Positions 34,142-43,194 of a DNA stretch of 64,000 nt are shown here, piece by piece; the stretch's first letter is position 1, and each line of letters begins with the position of its first letter. The notes under the pieces are model-generated. The model was not told the DNA's origin, did not search any database, and worked only from the letters and a program-made list of their open reading frames with translations. Where the stretch lies: the NCBI RefSeq assembly GCF_030929505.1, contig NZ_JAVFVV010000011.1, positions 124,001 through 188,000 on the forward strand, in the 5' to 3' direction. Source of the stretch: Mesorhizobium sp. LHD-90. Its GTDB lineage: Bacteria > Pseudomonadota > Alphaproteobacteria > Rhizobiales > Rhizobiaceae. The translations under genes and the position numbers were made by a program.

Positions 34142-34654
34142 ATGCCAGAATCCAACAAATCTTCCACCAAGCCGGCGAAGGAGCCGAAGGCGGCGACCCC
34201 GAAAGCGACGGCCAAGAAGGCCGCGGACGCCAAGTCGGGCGCCGCCCCCGCCATCGCGGCGCGGTCGAAGGATGCAGCGACAGGCAGGAAGACGCAGGCC
34301 AAGTCCGCCGGGCCAAAGGCTGCGGCTGAAAAGAAGCCCGCCGCCAAGGGCGCTTCGGCAAGATCCGCCGCCATGGCCTCGGCCAAGCCGGCGAAATCGT
34401 CAGCGACCAAGCCCGCGAAGCCATCGGTCGCCAAGTCTGCGAAGACCTCTGCCGCCAAGCCAGCGAAGAGTTCGGCCGCCAAGTCAGCGAAGACGTCGGC
34501 GACCAAAGCGGCCGATACCAAGCCGGCGCGCGCCAAATCCGGCAAGGATGCGTCCAAGCCGTCGCTCGCCAAGCGCGTGCTGCGCAAGGTCAAGTCGGCG
34601 GCAAGCGGGGTGGCTTCGGTTGCGGGGTCCGTCGTCGGGGGCGGCAAGCATTAG
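34142..34654 (+). CDS. histone H1-like Lys/Ala-rich protein
   Basis: 170 residues, almost entirely Ala, Lys, Ser, Pro and Thr. Imperfect repeats of 'KPAKSSA', 'KSAKTSA' and 'KPAKPSVA' resemble the tail of eukaryotic H1 and bacterial AlgP/HctB-like proteins, which bind DNA by charge. The last 30 residues ('SLAKRVLRKVKSAASGVASV') are an amphipathic then Gly-rich ending. Start at 34142 has GGAGGG upstream. DNA compaction is inferred from composition. The repeats may vary in number between strains. Confidence 0.75.
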   Translation: MPESNKSSTKPAKEPKAATPKATAKKAADAKSGAAPAIAARSKDAATGRKTQAKSAGPKAAAEKKPAAKGASARSAAMASAKPAKSSATKPAKPSVAKSAKTSAAKPAKSSAAKSAKTSATKAADTKPARAKSGKDASKPSLAKRVLRKVKSAASGVASVAGSVVGGGKH

Positions 34655-34746
34655 GACTTCCCGCCCGGAGCACGTCGCTGTCGGCAAGAGGATTCTGCGC
34701 TACGATGCGTCCCGGCGGCGGGTGACCGCCGGGCTGGATGGATTCG

Positions 34747-35451
34747 TCAAGGTCTCGGCGGGATGTTCAGGCCTCTCTGGCTTGCCGGTCGTGCCAGCCC
34801 TGCCTCCAGCCAGCGGTTGACGTTGGCAAGACTGTCCATATCGAGCAGTTCGCCGGCTTCATAAAAAACTTTCAGGGTGCGCACCCAGCCGAGCATGGAG
34901 ATGTCGGCGATGGTGTAGTCGTCGTCCATGATCCACTGCCGGCCGGCGAGCCGGGTTTCGAGCACGCCGAGCAGGCGTTTCGATTCGTCACGGTAGCGCT
35001 CCAGCGGCCGCTTGTCGGAAATGTCCTTACCGGCGAATTTGTAGAAGAAGCCGAGCTGGCCGAACATCGGCCCGATGCCGCCCATCTGGAAGAACACCCA
35101 TTCGATCGTCTCGTAGCGCCGCGCCGGGTCCGAGGGCAGGAGTAGGCCTGTCTTCTCGGCGAGGTAGAGCAGGATCGCGCCCGACTCGAACAGCGCCAGC
35201 GGCTTGCTGCCGGGACCGTCCGGATCGAGGATCGCCGGGATCTTGCCGTTCGGGTTGAGCGACAGGAAGTCCGGCGTCCAGGTTTCGTTCTTCATAATGT
35301 TGATCAGATGCGGCTCGTAGGGGATGCCGATCTCCTCCAGCGCGATCGACACCTTCACGCCGTTGGGCGTCGGGAAAGAGTAGAGCTGAAGCCGGTCCGG
35401 ATGCTCGGCCGGCCAGCGCGCGGTGATCGGGAAGGCGGAAAGGTCGGTCAT
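34747..35451 (-). CDS. glutathione S-transferase family protein
   Basis: 234 residues. Thioredoxin-like N-terminal domain: 'RLQLYSFPTPNGVKVSIALE' then 'LNPNGKIPAI' and 'LFESGAILLYLAEKTG', with the glutathione-binding Glu-Ser pair. Alpha-helical C-terminal domain ends 'YTIADISMLGWVRTL', matching the yfcG/Ure2p-like group (GSH disulphide-bond reductase). Start at 35451 with AGGAGA seven bases upstream. Substrate unknown. Confidence 0.92.
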   Translation of the reverse strand: MTDLSAFPITARWPAEHPDRLQLYSFPTPNGVKVSIALEEIGIPYEPHLINIMKNETWTPDFLSLNPNGKIPAILDPDGPGSKPLALFESGAILLYLAEKTGLLLPSDPARRYETIEWVFFQMGGIGPMFGQLGFFYKFAGKDISDKRPLERYRDESKRLLGVLETRLAGRQWIMDDDYTIADISMLGWVRTLKVFYEAGELLDMDSLANVNRWLEAGLARPASQRGLNIPPRP

Positions 35452-35582
35452 GCAGGTTCTCCTGGGAGGGCGGTCGCGCGCAAACCGGCGCCGGGTGGGA
35501 TAGCGCGCTACGTAGGAACTGAAGCAGCTTCTGTCGAGAAGCCGGCCTTGTCTGTTTTGGGGCAGTTCGTGCCGGTGGAGAA

Positions 35583-36794
35583 TCAAATCGCCTTGAAGGC
35601 GACGACGGCGTTGGTGCCGCCGAAGGCGAAACCGTTGCTGATCGCCGCGCGCACCTTGCGTTCGCGCGCGACGTTCGGCGTCACGTCGAGGTCGCAGTCG
35701 GGATCGGGCGTGGTGTAGTTGGCTGTCGGCGGGATGACGCCGTCGCGGATCGCCATCACGCAGGCGATCATCTCCAGGGCGCCGGAGGCTCCCATGCAAT
35801 GCGCGTGCATCGATTTGGTCGAGGAGACCGACAGCTTGTCGGCATGCGCGCCGAACACGCTTCGGATCGCCTGCGTCTCGATCTGGTCGTTGGCCTTGGT
35901 GCCGGTGCCGTGGGCGTTGACGTAGTCGACGTCTTCCGGCGCAAGCGCCGCGTCGGCGAGGCAGCGCCGCATGGCGGAAGCCGGTCCCTCGACGGTGGGA
36001 GCGACGATGTCGCTGGCGTCGCCCGACAGGCCGGCGCCGGCAAGCTCGGCCAGTATGGGCGCGCCGCGCGCCCGGGCATGCTCGTAGGTTTCAAGCACCG
36101 CCATGCCGGCGCCCTCGCCGATGACCAGCCCATCGCGTTCGGCCGAGAACGGACGGCAGGTGTCACGCGCCAGAGCGCGCAATGCTTCCCAACCCTTCAG
36201 CACGCCGAACACCAGCGGCGCGTCGGTTCCGCCGGCGATCATGACGTCGGCGCGCCCGAGCCGCAACTGGTCGACCGCCGTGGCGAAGGCATGGTTGGAG
36301 GAGGCACAGGCCGAGGTGACGCCGAACACCGGGCCGCGGAGCCGATTGGCCATGCTCACCTGGCCGGCCGCCGCGCCGGGCATGGTTTTGGGGACGGTGA
36401 AGATGCCCACCCGCGACCGCTTTTCCCGATAGGCATGGCGGTAGGCTTCGTCGGCGGTGATCGCCCCATAGATGCCGGTCCCGACCACGGCTCCGGCGCG
36501 GGGCGACAGCGCTTCGCTTATCTCCAGCCCGGCGGAACGGATCGCTTCGCTGGCCGCGATGGCGGCGAGAAGGCTGAAGCGATCCATCGTGGCGATCTGC
36601 TTGCGGTCCAGATCATGCGCCGGCAGTTCCTTGATCTCGGCGCCGATCTGAACCTTCAGGTCTTCCATCGGCGTTGTCGTGATCGGGCCTATGCCCGAAC
36701 GTCCGGCACGCATCGATTCCCAGATTGCCGGCACGTTCGTGCCGAGCGCGCACAGCCCGCCGATACCCGTGATGACGACGCGCTGTCGCGACAT
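35583..36794 (-). CDS. NodE-like beta-ketoacyl-ACP synthase
   Basis: 403 residues, type II KAS fold. Active-site Cys in '[13 protein letters not shown]' (about 163), His in '[15 protein letters not shown]' (about 293), Lys and second His in '[19 protein letters not shown]'. Extended stretches ('[20 protein letters not shown]', '[14 protein letters not shown]', '[20 protein letters not shown]') resemble NodE, the synthase that makes the special fatty acyl chain of Nod factors, more than housekeeping FabF. One base separates it from the ACP gene upstream. No other nod gene is nearby, so it may serve another lipid or be the chromosomal relative of nodE. NodE resemblance is from memory of the family, not an alignment. 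Confidence 0.88.
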   Translation of the reverse strand: MSRQRVVITGIGGLCALGTNVPAIWESMRAGRSGIGPITTTPMEDLKVQIGAEIKELPAHDLDRKQIATMDRFSLLAAIAASEAIRSAGLEISEALSPRAGAVVGTGIYGAITADEAYRHAYREKRSRVGIFTVPKTMPGAAAGQVSMANRLRGPVFGVTSACASSNHAFATAVDQLRLGRADVMIAGGTDAPLVFGVLKGWEALRALARDTCRPFSAERDGLVIGEGAGMAVLETYEHARARGAPILAELAGAGLSGDASDIVAPTVEGPASAMRRCLADAALAPEDVDYVNAHGTGTKANDQIETQAIRSVFGAHADKLSVSSTKSMHAHCMGASGALEMIACVMAIRDGVIPPTANYTTPDPDCDLDVTPNVARERKVRAAISNGFAFGGTNAVVAFKAI

Positions 36795-36795
36795 G

Positions 36796-37047
36796 TCAGC
36801 CTTTTTTGGCGATCAAGGCGCGCACGGCCTCGACGATGTCGCCCACATTGGACAGCTTGCTCCAGGCTTCGGCGGTGTTCATCTGGACCTCGATGCCGTA
36901 GGCCTCCTCGAGGTCGAAGATGATTTCGGTCAGTTCCAGCGAATGGATGCCGAGGTCGCCCAGGTCGGTGTCAAGCGCGATCTCGCCGATCTCGGGATCC
37001 GCGTGAGCCTTGATGTTGCCGATTATGTCCTGAGCAAGTTGATCCAT
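36796..37047 (-). CDS. NodF-like acyl carrier protein
   Basis: 83 residues. ACP fold with '[20 protein letters not shown]', where Ser36 should carry phosphopantetheine. The usual D-S-L is H-S-L here, an uncommon change. The tail '[20 protein letters not shown]' then '[10 protein letters not shown]' resembles NodF rather than AcpP. Start at 37047 with GGAAGG upstream; its stop (TGA) is one base before the NodE-like ATG, so the pair is coupled as in nodFE. Divergent from ureD over 197 bp. Confidence 0.87.
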   Translation of the reverse strand: MDQLAQDIIGNIKAHADPEIGEIALDTDLGDLGIHSLELTEIIFDLEEAYGIEVQMNTAEAWSKLSNVGDIVEAVRALIAKKG

Positions 37048-37244
37048 GTTGCCTTCCCGATTGTTTCCGCGCCCTTGTGCCGGACGCTGCCCTTTCCGCC
37101 GCACCCGCCGCCCGCTTACGATGCAATTCATCCGGCCGGTGTCACAAACCATTCCTCTATAGAAACCGGATGCCTGCAAGGCAACAAGCGAAGCTCTCTC
37201 CTGCGCTCTCGACTTTGCCGTCCACCGGCTTAAGCTGGCCCTTC

Positions 37245-38099
37245 ATGAATCTTGCCTTCTCTCCGCCATTGCCCGATGCCGATCGCCTCAAATCCCAGCG
37301 TGTCTGTGCCCGCGGCCTGCTCACGGTGCGGCGGCGCGGTGGGCGCACCCGTATCGAGCGGCTGTCGCAGGAGGGCGCGGCCAAGATCAGGATGCCGAGG
37401 ACGGACGCCGATCCGCTGGAGGCGGTCCTCATCAATACGGCTGGCGGCCTGACCGGCGGCGACCGGCTTGCCTGGGAGATGGAAGCCGGCGTCGGGTCCT
37501 CGCTGGTAGTGACGACGCAGGCGTCCGAGAAAGTCTACCGCGCGTCCTCCGGGCAGCAGGCCGAAACGTCCGTACGCCTGTCCGTGGGCGAAGGCGGCAG
37601 CGTCGCGTGGCTGCCGCAGGAGACCATCATGTTCGACCGCGCCGCCTTTTCCCGCCGGCTCGACGTCGAACTCGCCATGGGCGCGACGGCACTCATTGCA
37701 GAAGCCACCGTCTTCGGGCGGAGCGCCATGGGCGAGAGGGTGGAGAATGGTTTCTTTCGCGACCGGTGGCGCGTTTCTTGCGGCGGCCGGCTCACCCACG
37801 CCGAGGACTTTTTCGTCGGACCCGAGGTACGCGCGTTCCTGGCTGGCAGCGCGGCGCTGGGCGGCGCGGCGGCGATGGCGACGGTGCTGCTTGTCGGCGA
37901 CGAAACGGAATCCTGGCTCGACCGAGTGCGGGAAATCGTCGGCGAGGAGGGCGGCGCCAGCACCTGGAGCGTCGGCGGGACTGGCAAGCTTCTTGCGAGG
38001 CTCTATGCCGGTGACGGATACGGCTTGAGGAAGCGGCTGGTGCCGCTTCTGGGTCTGCTCAACGGACGGGCAGGCCTGCCCAAATGCTGGTCACTGTGA
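37245..38099 (+). CDS. ureD: urease accessory protein UreD
   Basis: 284 residues from the ATG at 37245, matching the family start. Helps deliver nickel to apo-urease in the UreD-F-G complex. Conserved 'LINTAGGLTGGDRLAW', 'TTQASEKVYRASSG', 'WLPQETIMFDRAAFSRRLDV', 'FGRSAMGE' are present. First gene of the urease operon; 15 bp before ureA. Confidence 0.95.
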   Translation: MNLAFSPPLPDADRLKSQRVCARGLLTVRRRGGRTRIERLSQEGAAKIRMPRTDADPLEAVLINTAGGLTGGDRLAWEMEAGVGSSLVVTTQASEKVYRASSGQQAETSVRLSVGEGGSVAWLPQETIMFDRAAFSRRLDVELAMGATALIAEATVFGRSAMGERVENGFFRDRWRVSCGGRLTHAEDFFVGPEVRAFLAGSAALGGAAAMATVLLVGDETESWLDRVREIVGEEGGASTWSVGGTGKLLARLYAGDGYGLRKRLVPLLGLLNGRAGLPKCWSL

Positions 38100-38114
38100 G
38101 GGAATTTTGCAGGT

Positions 38115-38417
38115 ATGAACTTGACGCCTCGGGAAAAGGACAAGCTGCTGATCGCCATGGCGGCCATCGTCGCGCGCAAGCGGCTGGAGCGCGGCGTCAA
38201 GCTCAACCATCCAGAAGCGATCGCGCTGATCACCGATTTTGTCGTCGAGGGCGCGCGCGACGGCCGCTCGGTCGTCGATCTGATGGAGGCCGGCGCGCAT
38301 GTCGTCACCCGCGACCAGGTCATGGAAGGGATCGCCGAGATGATTTCTGACGTGCAGGTCGAGGCGACGTTCCCGGATGGGACCAAACTCGTCACCGTGC
38401 ACGAGCCGATTCGCTAG
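38115..38417 (+). CDS. ureA: urease subunit gamma
   Basis: 100 residues, the usual length for a separate gamma subunit. '[20 protein letters not shown]', '[21 protein letters not shown]' (in two parts), '[28 protein letters not shown]' (in parts) are classic. Structural part of the (UreABC)3 urease that hydrolyses urea to ammonia and carbamate. Confidence 0.97.
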   Translation: MNLTPREKDKLLIAMAAIVARKRLERGVKLNHPEAIALITDFVVEGARDGRSVVDLMEAGAHVVTRDQVMEGIAEMISDVQVEATFPDGTKLVTVHEPIR

Positions 38418-38426
38418 GAGGAGAAG

Positions 38427-38684
38427 ATGTTGGAGCTGCGGCCAAATTGCGAATGCTGCGACCGCGACCTGCCGCCGGAGTCGGACGAGGCGCGCATCTG
38501 CACCTTCGAGTGCACTTTTTGCACCGATTGCGCGGACGGGGTCCTCGGCGGCGTCTGTCCCAACTGCGGCGGCAATTTTTCACCCCGGCCGATCCGCCCG
38601 GCGGCGATGCTGAAAAAATATCCGGCCTCGACCAAGCGGGTGCTGAAGGCCGAGGGCTGTGCGCCCGCCGGCAAGGCTGCCTGA
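38427..38684 (+). CDS. DUF1272 zinc-ribbon-like protein
   Basis: 85 residues between ureA and ureB. Eight cysteines in knuckle-like pairs: 'CECCDRDLP', 'CTFECTFCTDC', 'CPNCGGN', matching DUF1272. It probably binds one or two Zn2+. Strong AGGAGGAG before the ATG. Its position in a nickel-enzyme operon raises the idea of a metal role, but DUF1272 genes also occur elsewhere; function unknown. Confidence 0.88.
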   Translation: MLELRPNCECCDRDLPPESDEARICTFECTFCTDCADGVLGGVCPNCGGNFSPRPIRPAAMLKKYPASTKRVLKAEGCAPAGKAA

Positions 38685-38705
38685 GTCGCGGCCGAAGGAG
38701 ACGAT

Positions 38706-39011
38706 ATGATCCCCGGAGAAGTGATCACCGCGCCCGGCGACATCGAGCTGAACAGTGGGGCAGAAACCGTCACGCTGAAAGTCGCCAATACCGGCGATCG
38801 GCCGATCCAGGTCGGCAGCCACTACCATTTCTTTGAGACAAACGGCGCGCTGTCTTTCGATCGCGACAAGGCGTGCGGAATGCGGCTCGACATCGCCGCT
38901 GGAACGGCGGTGCGTTTCGAACCCGGACAGGAGCGCGACGTGACGCTGGTGCCACTCGGCGGCAAGCGCGAGGTTTTCGGTTTCCAGCAGAAGGTCATGG
39001 GCAAGCTGTGA
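38706..39011 (+). CDS. ureB: urease subunit beta
   Basis: 101 residues. '[20 protein letters not shown]', '[21 protein letters not shown]', '[16 protein letters not shown]', '[21 protein letters not shown]' are standard beta-subunit blocks (shown in part). A strong AAGGAG lies before the ATG. Separated from ureC by about 1.95 kb of other genes, which is unusual. Confidence 0.97.
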   Translation: MIPGEVITAPGDIELNSGAETVTLKVANTGDRPIQVGSHYHFFETNGALSFDRDKACGMRLDIAAGTAVRFEPGQERDVTLVPLGGKREVFGFQQKVMGKL

Positions 39012-39034
39012 CGCCCTCGCCTGCCGTACGGCGG

Positions 39035-39526
39035 TCAGCGTGGGGGCTTGGCGGCCGCATAGATGACGACATTCGCCTTGTCGAACGACACAGCCAGCAC
39101 GTCCTCGACCAGCACCTGCCGCGAATCGAGCGCATGGTAGAGCATGGCGTTGCCCTCGATCTCGTCGCGAAGCTGTTCGATCTCCTGCCTGTGCTCTGCC
39201 ACCTTGGATTCGATGGCAGGCGGCGGGCCGCCCTCGGTCTTGGCCGAATCGGTCAGGAAGACGATATCGACCTGATCGAGCTTGGTGGCGGTTCTGACCG
39301 CCTTCGTGCTTTCGGCGGTCTTCTCGATCGCCGCTACCACCTTGTCCGGAACCGCCTCGGCGCTGGTTTCCTCCTGGCGGACCTCCGAGCCGATGATGGC
39401 GTCGACCGCTTCCTGGCTTTTCGTTCCTTGAGCGAACGCCGCCACGGCCGGCAGCGCGGCGGCCAGCAGGGTTGCGGCCGCGAGGGCGTGCGGCCATTTG
39501 CTATTCGGCGGCTTGGTGGTCGTCAT
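39035..39526 (-). CDS. uncharacterised exported protein
   Basis: 163 residues from the ATG at 39526. Signal peptide 'PHALAAATLLAAALPAVAAFAQG'-like (residues about 10-32). The mature part is charged and helical: 'SEVRQEETSAEAVPDKVVAAIEK', 'AEHRQEIEQLRDEIEGNAML', ending 'VLAVSFDKANVVIYAAAKPP' (all in part). I do not recognise it. It lies antisense to the urease operon between ureB and ureC. Confidence 0.75.
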   Translation of the reverse strand: MTTTKPPNSKWPHALAAATLLAAALPAVAAFAQGTKSQEAVDAIIGSEVRQEETSAEAVPDKVVAAIEKTAESTKAVRTATKLDQVDIVFLTDSAKTEGGPPPAIESKVAEHRQEIEQLRDEIEGNAMLYHALDSRQVLVEDVLAVSFDKANVVIYAAAKPPR

Positions 39527-39691
39527 CGCTCGTTCCGTGTGGTTGGGCAGGACAAAGGAAAGCAACGGCGGCCCCCGTGCCGAGGTTCCCGGCATGCGGC
39601 TGTTTGCCAGACGCCGGTTGCCAGGCCCGATCTCGCGATCGAACCCGGTGCCGGCGTCCTGAACGGACGGATGATTGGCTCGCCCAAGCCG

Positions 39692-40072
39692 TCAGCCGGC
39701 CTTCTTGGTGACCAGTGTCAGCGCGCCTTCACGACTCATGCTGGCAGCGATGACATGCGCCGAGGTCAGGCCCTTGGCCTTCAGCGCCGACTTGACCTGG
39801 GGATTGGCGTCGATGGTGCTGCGCAGTTGCTGAAGGTCGGCGTCGCCGCTTTTGGCCACCACGTCGTTGACCTGCTTCTGCGTGGTTTCAGGCAGTTCGG
39901 TCATGTCGACGATGTTGACGCTGCGGATCGTCGTCGGGGCAGCCGCCGGGGCAGCCGCCGGGGCTTCGGGTGCCGGCGCCTGGGCGGGCGGTTGCGTGGC
40001 CTGTGCTTGCGCGTTGGCCGCCACGGCAAAGGTGAGCGTAGCGGCCGCTGCCAGGATCGTAATCATGCGCAT
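39692..40072 (-). CDS. uncharacterised small exported protein
   Basis: 126 residues. Signal peptide 'MITILAAAATLTFAVAANAQA', cleaved near ANA-QA. A Pro/Ala-rich linker ('PPAQAPAPEAPAAAPAAAP') follows, then a helical domain 'DADLQQLRSTIDANPQVKSAL' and 'AASMSREGALTLVTKK'. Similar short exported proteins are common in rhizobia. No known function. Same strand as the exported protein at 39035, both against the urease operon. Confidence 0.75.
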   Translation of the reverse strand: MRMITILAAAATLTFAVAANAQAQATQPPAQAPAPEAPAAAPAAAPTTIRSVNIVDMTELPETTQKQVNDVVAKSGDADLQQLRSTIDANPQVKSALKAKGLTSAHVIAASMSREGALTLVTKKAG

Positions 40073-40310
40073 GGATTTTTCCTTCCATCGGTTGGCAGGC
40101 GATCATGTTGGGGCAACACCGCCACCCCACACGCCCAATTGGGTCAGAAGCTGCCGCCGATGGGGTCGTTCCGTGGTTATTTGGTGTCGGAAATGAGAGG
40201 CGCCGCGCGTTCAATCCGACGAAATTCGATGGGAGAAGCCGGTGAGGGAAGATGATTGCTTTCAGCCCTAGTTCGCCTTACTTTCCGATCAAGAAGTAAG
40301 GAGCACCAAG

Positions 40311-40595
40311 ATGCCCATAGCGTCCGCCAAGGTAACATCAAAGGGCCAGATCACTCTTCCGGCCAAACTGCGCGACCAACTTGGAATCAAGCCGGGCGAC
40401 CGACTGGATTTCGAGCGGAACCGCGACGGCAAGGTGGAACTGGTCGCGCGAACCGAACGCTTTGAAGATCTGCGAGGTGTGCTTCCCTATGACGGCCCGC
40501 CGCTGACTGACGAAGACATCGTCGAGATGGTGCGCCAAGCTCGGTCCGAGATGGGCCAGCGCGTCCTCGATGGGCTGAAGCGTTCCGGCAAGTGA
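40311..40595 (+). CDS. AbrB/SpoVT-fold antitoxin
   Basis: 94 residues. N-terminal swapped-hairpin DNA-binding domain 'AKVTSKGQITLPAKLRDQLG' followed by 'IKPGDRLDFERNRDGKVEL'. The C-terminal tail should wrap the toxin. Start at 40311 after AAGGAG. The next gene begins within its stop (GTGA). Confidence 0.9.
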   Translation: MPIASAKVTSKGQITLPAKLRDQLGIKPGDRLDFERNRDGKVELVARTERFEDLRGVLPYDGPPLTDEDIVEMVRQARSEMGQRVLDGLKRSGK

Positions 40596-40960
40596 TCGGC
40601 CTTGACACCAACGTCGTCGTCGCCTGGCTCGTGCAGGGGCAAAGGCGGATTGTCCTTCCTTCAACGCAGTATCGCGTAAGCCATGTCGCCTTGCTGGAAC
40701 TCGAATGGGTGCTTTCGAATAAGTTTGGCTATCCTAAGGATATAGTGGTCGCCATGCTGAGGCGTCTTGTTGCCGTGTCTAACATCGAGCTAGACCGGCC
40801 CGAAGTCGTTATGGCCGTTTTGGATGACTATGAACTGGGCGGAGCCGACTTTGGCGACTTTTTGATCGCTCGCGACAATCTGGCTGCGGGCTGCACGACA
40901 ACCCTGACGCTCGACGCAAAAGCCGCGCGCAAGACCGGATTCACACTCGCACGGAGTTGA
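40592..40960 (+). CDS. PIN-domain toxin (VapC-like)
   Basis: 122 residues from a GTG that overlaps the antitoxin stop. PIN acidic residues: Asp in 'IGLDTNVVVAWL', Glu in 'ALLELEWVL', Asp pair in 'GADFGDFLIARDN', late Asp in 'LTLDAKAARK'. VapC toxins are Mg-dependent RNases that cut tRNA or rRNA. Its stop is three bases before the ureC ATG, so toxin and ureC may share translation. TA genes seldom sit inside a urease operon. Confidence 0.9.
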   Translation: MIGLDTNVVVAWLVQGQRRIVLPSTQYRVSHVALLELEWVLSNKFGYPKDIVVAMLRRLVAVSNIELDRPEVVMAVLDDYELGGADFGDFLIARDNLAAGCTTTLTLDAKAARKTGFTLARS

Positions 40961-40963
40961 CAG

Positions 40964-42676
40964 ATGCCTGCAAGACTTGCCCGCTCCGCCTATGCCCAGA
41001 TGTTCGGCCCGACCGTCGGCGATCGGGTGCGGCTGGCCGACACCGAACTGTTCATCGAGGTCGAGAAGGACCTTTGCACCTATGGCGAGGAGATAAAATT
41101 CGGCGGCGGCAAAGTGATCCGCGACGGCATGGGCCAGAGCCAGGTGAGCCGGGCCGGCGGCGCGGTCGACACGGTCATCACCAACGCGCTGGTCGTCGAC
41201 CACACCGGTATCTACAAGGCCGACATTGGCCTGAAGGACGGCCGCATCCATGCGATCGGCAAGGCCGGCAACCCGGACACGCAGCCGGGCGTCACCATCA
41301 TCGTCGGCCCGGGCACCGAGGCGATCGCCGGCGAGGGAAAAATCCTGACGGCCGGCGGCTTCGACGCGCATATCCACTTCATCTGCCCGCAGCAGATCGA
41401 GGAGGCGCTGATGGCCGGCGTCACCACCATGCTTGGCGGCGGCACCGGCCCGGCGCACGGCACGCTGGCCACCACCTGCACGCCCGGCCCCTGGCATCTG
41501 GCGCGCATGATCCAGTCCTTCGACGCCTTCCCGATGAATATCGGCCTGTCGGCCAAGGGCAACGCCTCGCTGCCGGCGGCGCTGGAGGAGATGGTGCTGG
41601 GCGGCGCCTGCGCGCTGAAGCTGCACGAGGACTGGGGCACCACGCCTGCGGCGATCGACTGCTGCCTGTCGGTCGCCGACGACTTTGACGTGCAGGTGAT
41701 GATCCACACCGACACGCTGAACGAGAGCGGCTTCGTCGAGGATACGGTCAACGCCATCAAGGGTCGCACCATCCATGCCTTCCACACCGAAGGCGCCGGC
41801 GGCGGCCACGCGCCGGACATCATAAAAGTCTGCGGCCTGCCGCATGTCATCCCTTCTTCGACCAACCCAACGCGGCCATACACGAAGAACACCATCGCCG
41901 AGCATCTCGACATGCTGATGGTGTGCCACCATCTGTCGCCGTCGATCCCGGAAGACATCGCCTTCGCCGAAAGCCGCATCCGCAAGGAGACCATCGCGGC
42001 GGAAGACATCCTGCACGACATCGGCGCCTTCTCGATCATCTCCTCCGACAGCCAGGCCATGGGCCGCATCGGCGAGGTGCTGATCCGCACCTGGCAGACG
42101 GCCGACAAGATGAAGCGCCAGCGGGGCAGCCTGCCTCAGGAGACCGGCGGCAACGACAATTTTCGCGTCCGCCGCTACATCGCGAAATACACGATCAACC
42201 CGGCCATCGCGCACGGCCTGTCGAAGGAGATCGGCTCGGTCGAGGTCGGAAAGCGCGCCGACCTGGTACTGTGGAATCCCGCCTTCTTCGGCGTGAAGCC
42301 CGATATGGTGCTGATCGGCGGCATGATCGCCGCCGCGCCCATGGGCGATCCGAACGCCTCGATCCCGACGCCGCAGCCGGTCCATTACCGGGCGATGTTC
42401 GGCGCCTATGGCAAGGCGATGACCAATTCGTCCGTCACCTTCGTCTCCAAGGCGGCGCTCGACGCCGGGCTGAAGAAAAAACTCGGCGTCGACAAGGCCA
42501 TGGTTGCCGTCGAAAACACGCGCGGCGGCATCGGCAAGCACTCGATGAAACTCAATGACGCCACGCCTTTTGTCGAGGTCGATCCGGAGACTTATGAGGT
42601 GCGCGCCGACGGTGAACTTTTGACCTGCGAGCCGGCCACCGTGCTGCCGATGGCGCAGCGGTACTTTCTGTTTTAG
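40964..42676 (+). CDS. ureC: urease subunit alpha (catalytic)
   Basis: 570 residues. Holds the di-nickel site: 'GGFDAHIHF' (two His ligands), carbamylated Lys in 'ALKLHEDWG', His in '[12 protein letters not shown]' and '[13 protein letters not shown]', and the mobile-flap '[13 protein letters not shown]' with catalytic His. All active-site residues are present, so the enzyme should be functional once UreDEFG load nickel. SD GGAG lies in the end of the toxin gene. Confidence 0.98.
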   Translation: MPARLARSAYAQMFGPTVGDRVRLADTELFIEVEKDLCTYGEEIKFGGGKVIRDGMGQSQVSRAGGAVDTVITNALVVDHTGIYKADIGLKDGRIHAIGKAGNPDTQPGVTIIVGPGTEAIAGEGKILTAGGFDAHIHFICPQQIEEALMAGVTTMLGGGTGPAHGTLATTCTPGPWHLARMIQSFDAFPMNIGLSAKGNASLPAALEEMVLGGACALKLHEDWGTTPAAIDCCLSVADDFDVQVMIHTDTLNESGFVEDTVNAIKGRTIHAFHTEGAGGGHAPDIIKVCGLPHVIPSSTNPTRPYTKNTIAEHLDMLMVCHHLSPSIPEDIAFAESRIRKETIAAEDILHDIGAFSIISSDSQAMGRIGEVLIRTWQTADKMKRQRGSLPQETGGNDNFRVRRYIAKYTINPAIAHGLSKEIGSVEVGKRADLVLWNPAFFGVKPDMVLIGGMIAAAPMGDPNASIPTPQPVHYRAMFGAYGKAMTNSSVTFVSKAALDAGLKKKLGVDKAMVAVENTRGGIGKHSMKLNDATPFVEVDPETYEVRADGELLTCEPATVLPMAQRYFLF

Positions 42677-42685
42677 ATTGGAGCG

Positions 42686-43174
42686 ATGGGAAAGGTTCTC
42701 GAGAAACCAAGGGACTCGCTCTACGAGCGTGATTTTTATGCCTGGACGCAGGAACAGGCGGCCAAGCTCCGCGCGCGCGCGCAAAACGACATCGACTGGG
42801 AGAATCTCGCCGAGGAGATCGAGAGCGTGGGGCGGAGCGAAAGGAAGGAAATCAGAACGCGTTTGGCGCTCCTGATCCATCACTTGCTGAAATGGCAGTT
42901 CCAGCCCGGACGGCGGAGCGAAAGCTGGCGCATTACGATCAGCGAGCAGAGGACATGGATTCCGTCTGGCATCGAGGACAGCCCAAGTTTGAAAGACTAT
43001 CCGGAGGAGATCTTCGAGAAGGCTTATGCCGAGGGTAGGCGCCAGGCGATCAATGAAACGGGCCTTTCCGCGACAAGCTTTCCGGCAGAGCCGCCATTTT
43101 CGGTCGCTGATGCTTTGGACGACAGGTTCTGGCCGGGTGAAGCATTCCAGCCTTGGGATGTTTTGCGAGACTGA
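42686..43174 (+). CDS. DUF29 family protein, copy 1
   Basis: 162 residues. 'LYERDFYAWTQEQAAKLRAR', 'DWENLAEEIESVGRSERKEI', 'LLIHHLLKWQFQPGRRSESW' define DUF29, a family of helical proteins seen in cyanobacteria and proteobacteria; function unknown. Nine bases after ureC, same strand. Followed by a second copy. Confidence 0.88.
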   Translation: MGKVLEKPRDSLYERDFYAWTQEQAAKLRARAQNDIDWENLAEEIESVGRSERKEIRTRLALLIHHLLKWQFQPGRRSESWRITISEQRTWIPSGIEDSPSLKDYPEEIFEKAYAEGRRQAINETGLSATSFPAEPPFSVADALDDRFWPGEAFQPWDVLRD

Positions 43175-43194
43175 TCAATGTGGACGCATGCTCC

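Noticed and set aside
35583-37047. Housekeeping fabF-acpP pair
   Set aside because: Gene order (ACP then synthase, one base apart) would fit, but the motif context and ACP tail look NodE/NodF-like and the fabD/fabG neighbours are missing.
40790-42883. 697-codon open frame on the minus strand
   Set aside because: Antisense to ureC; its length is a by-product of codon bias in ureC.
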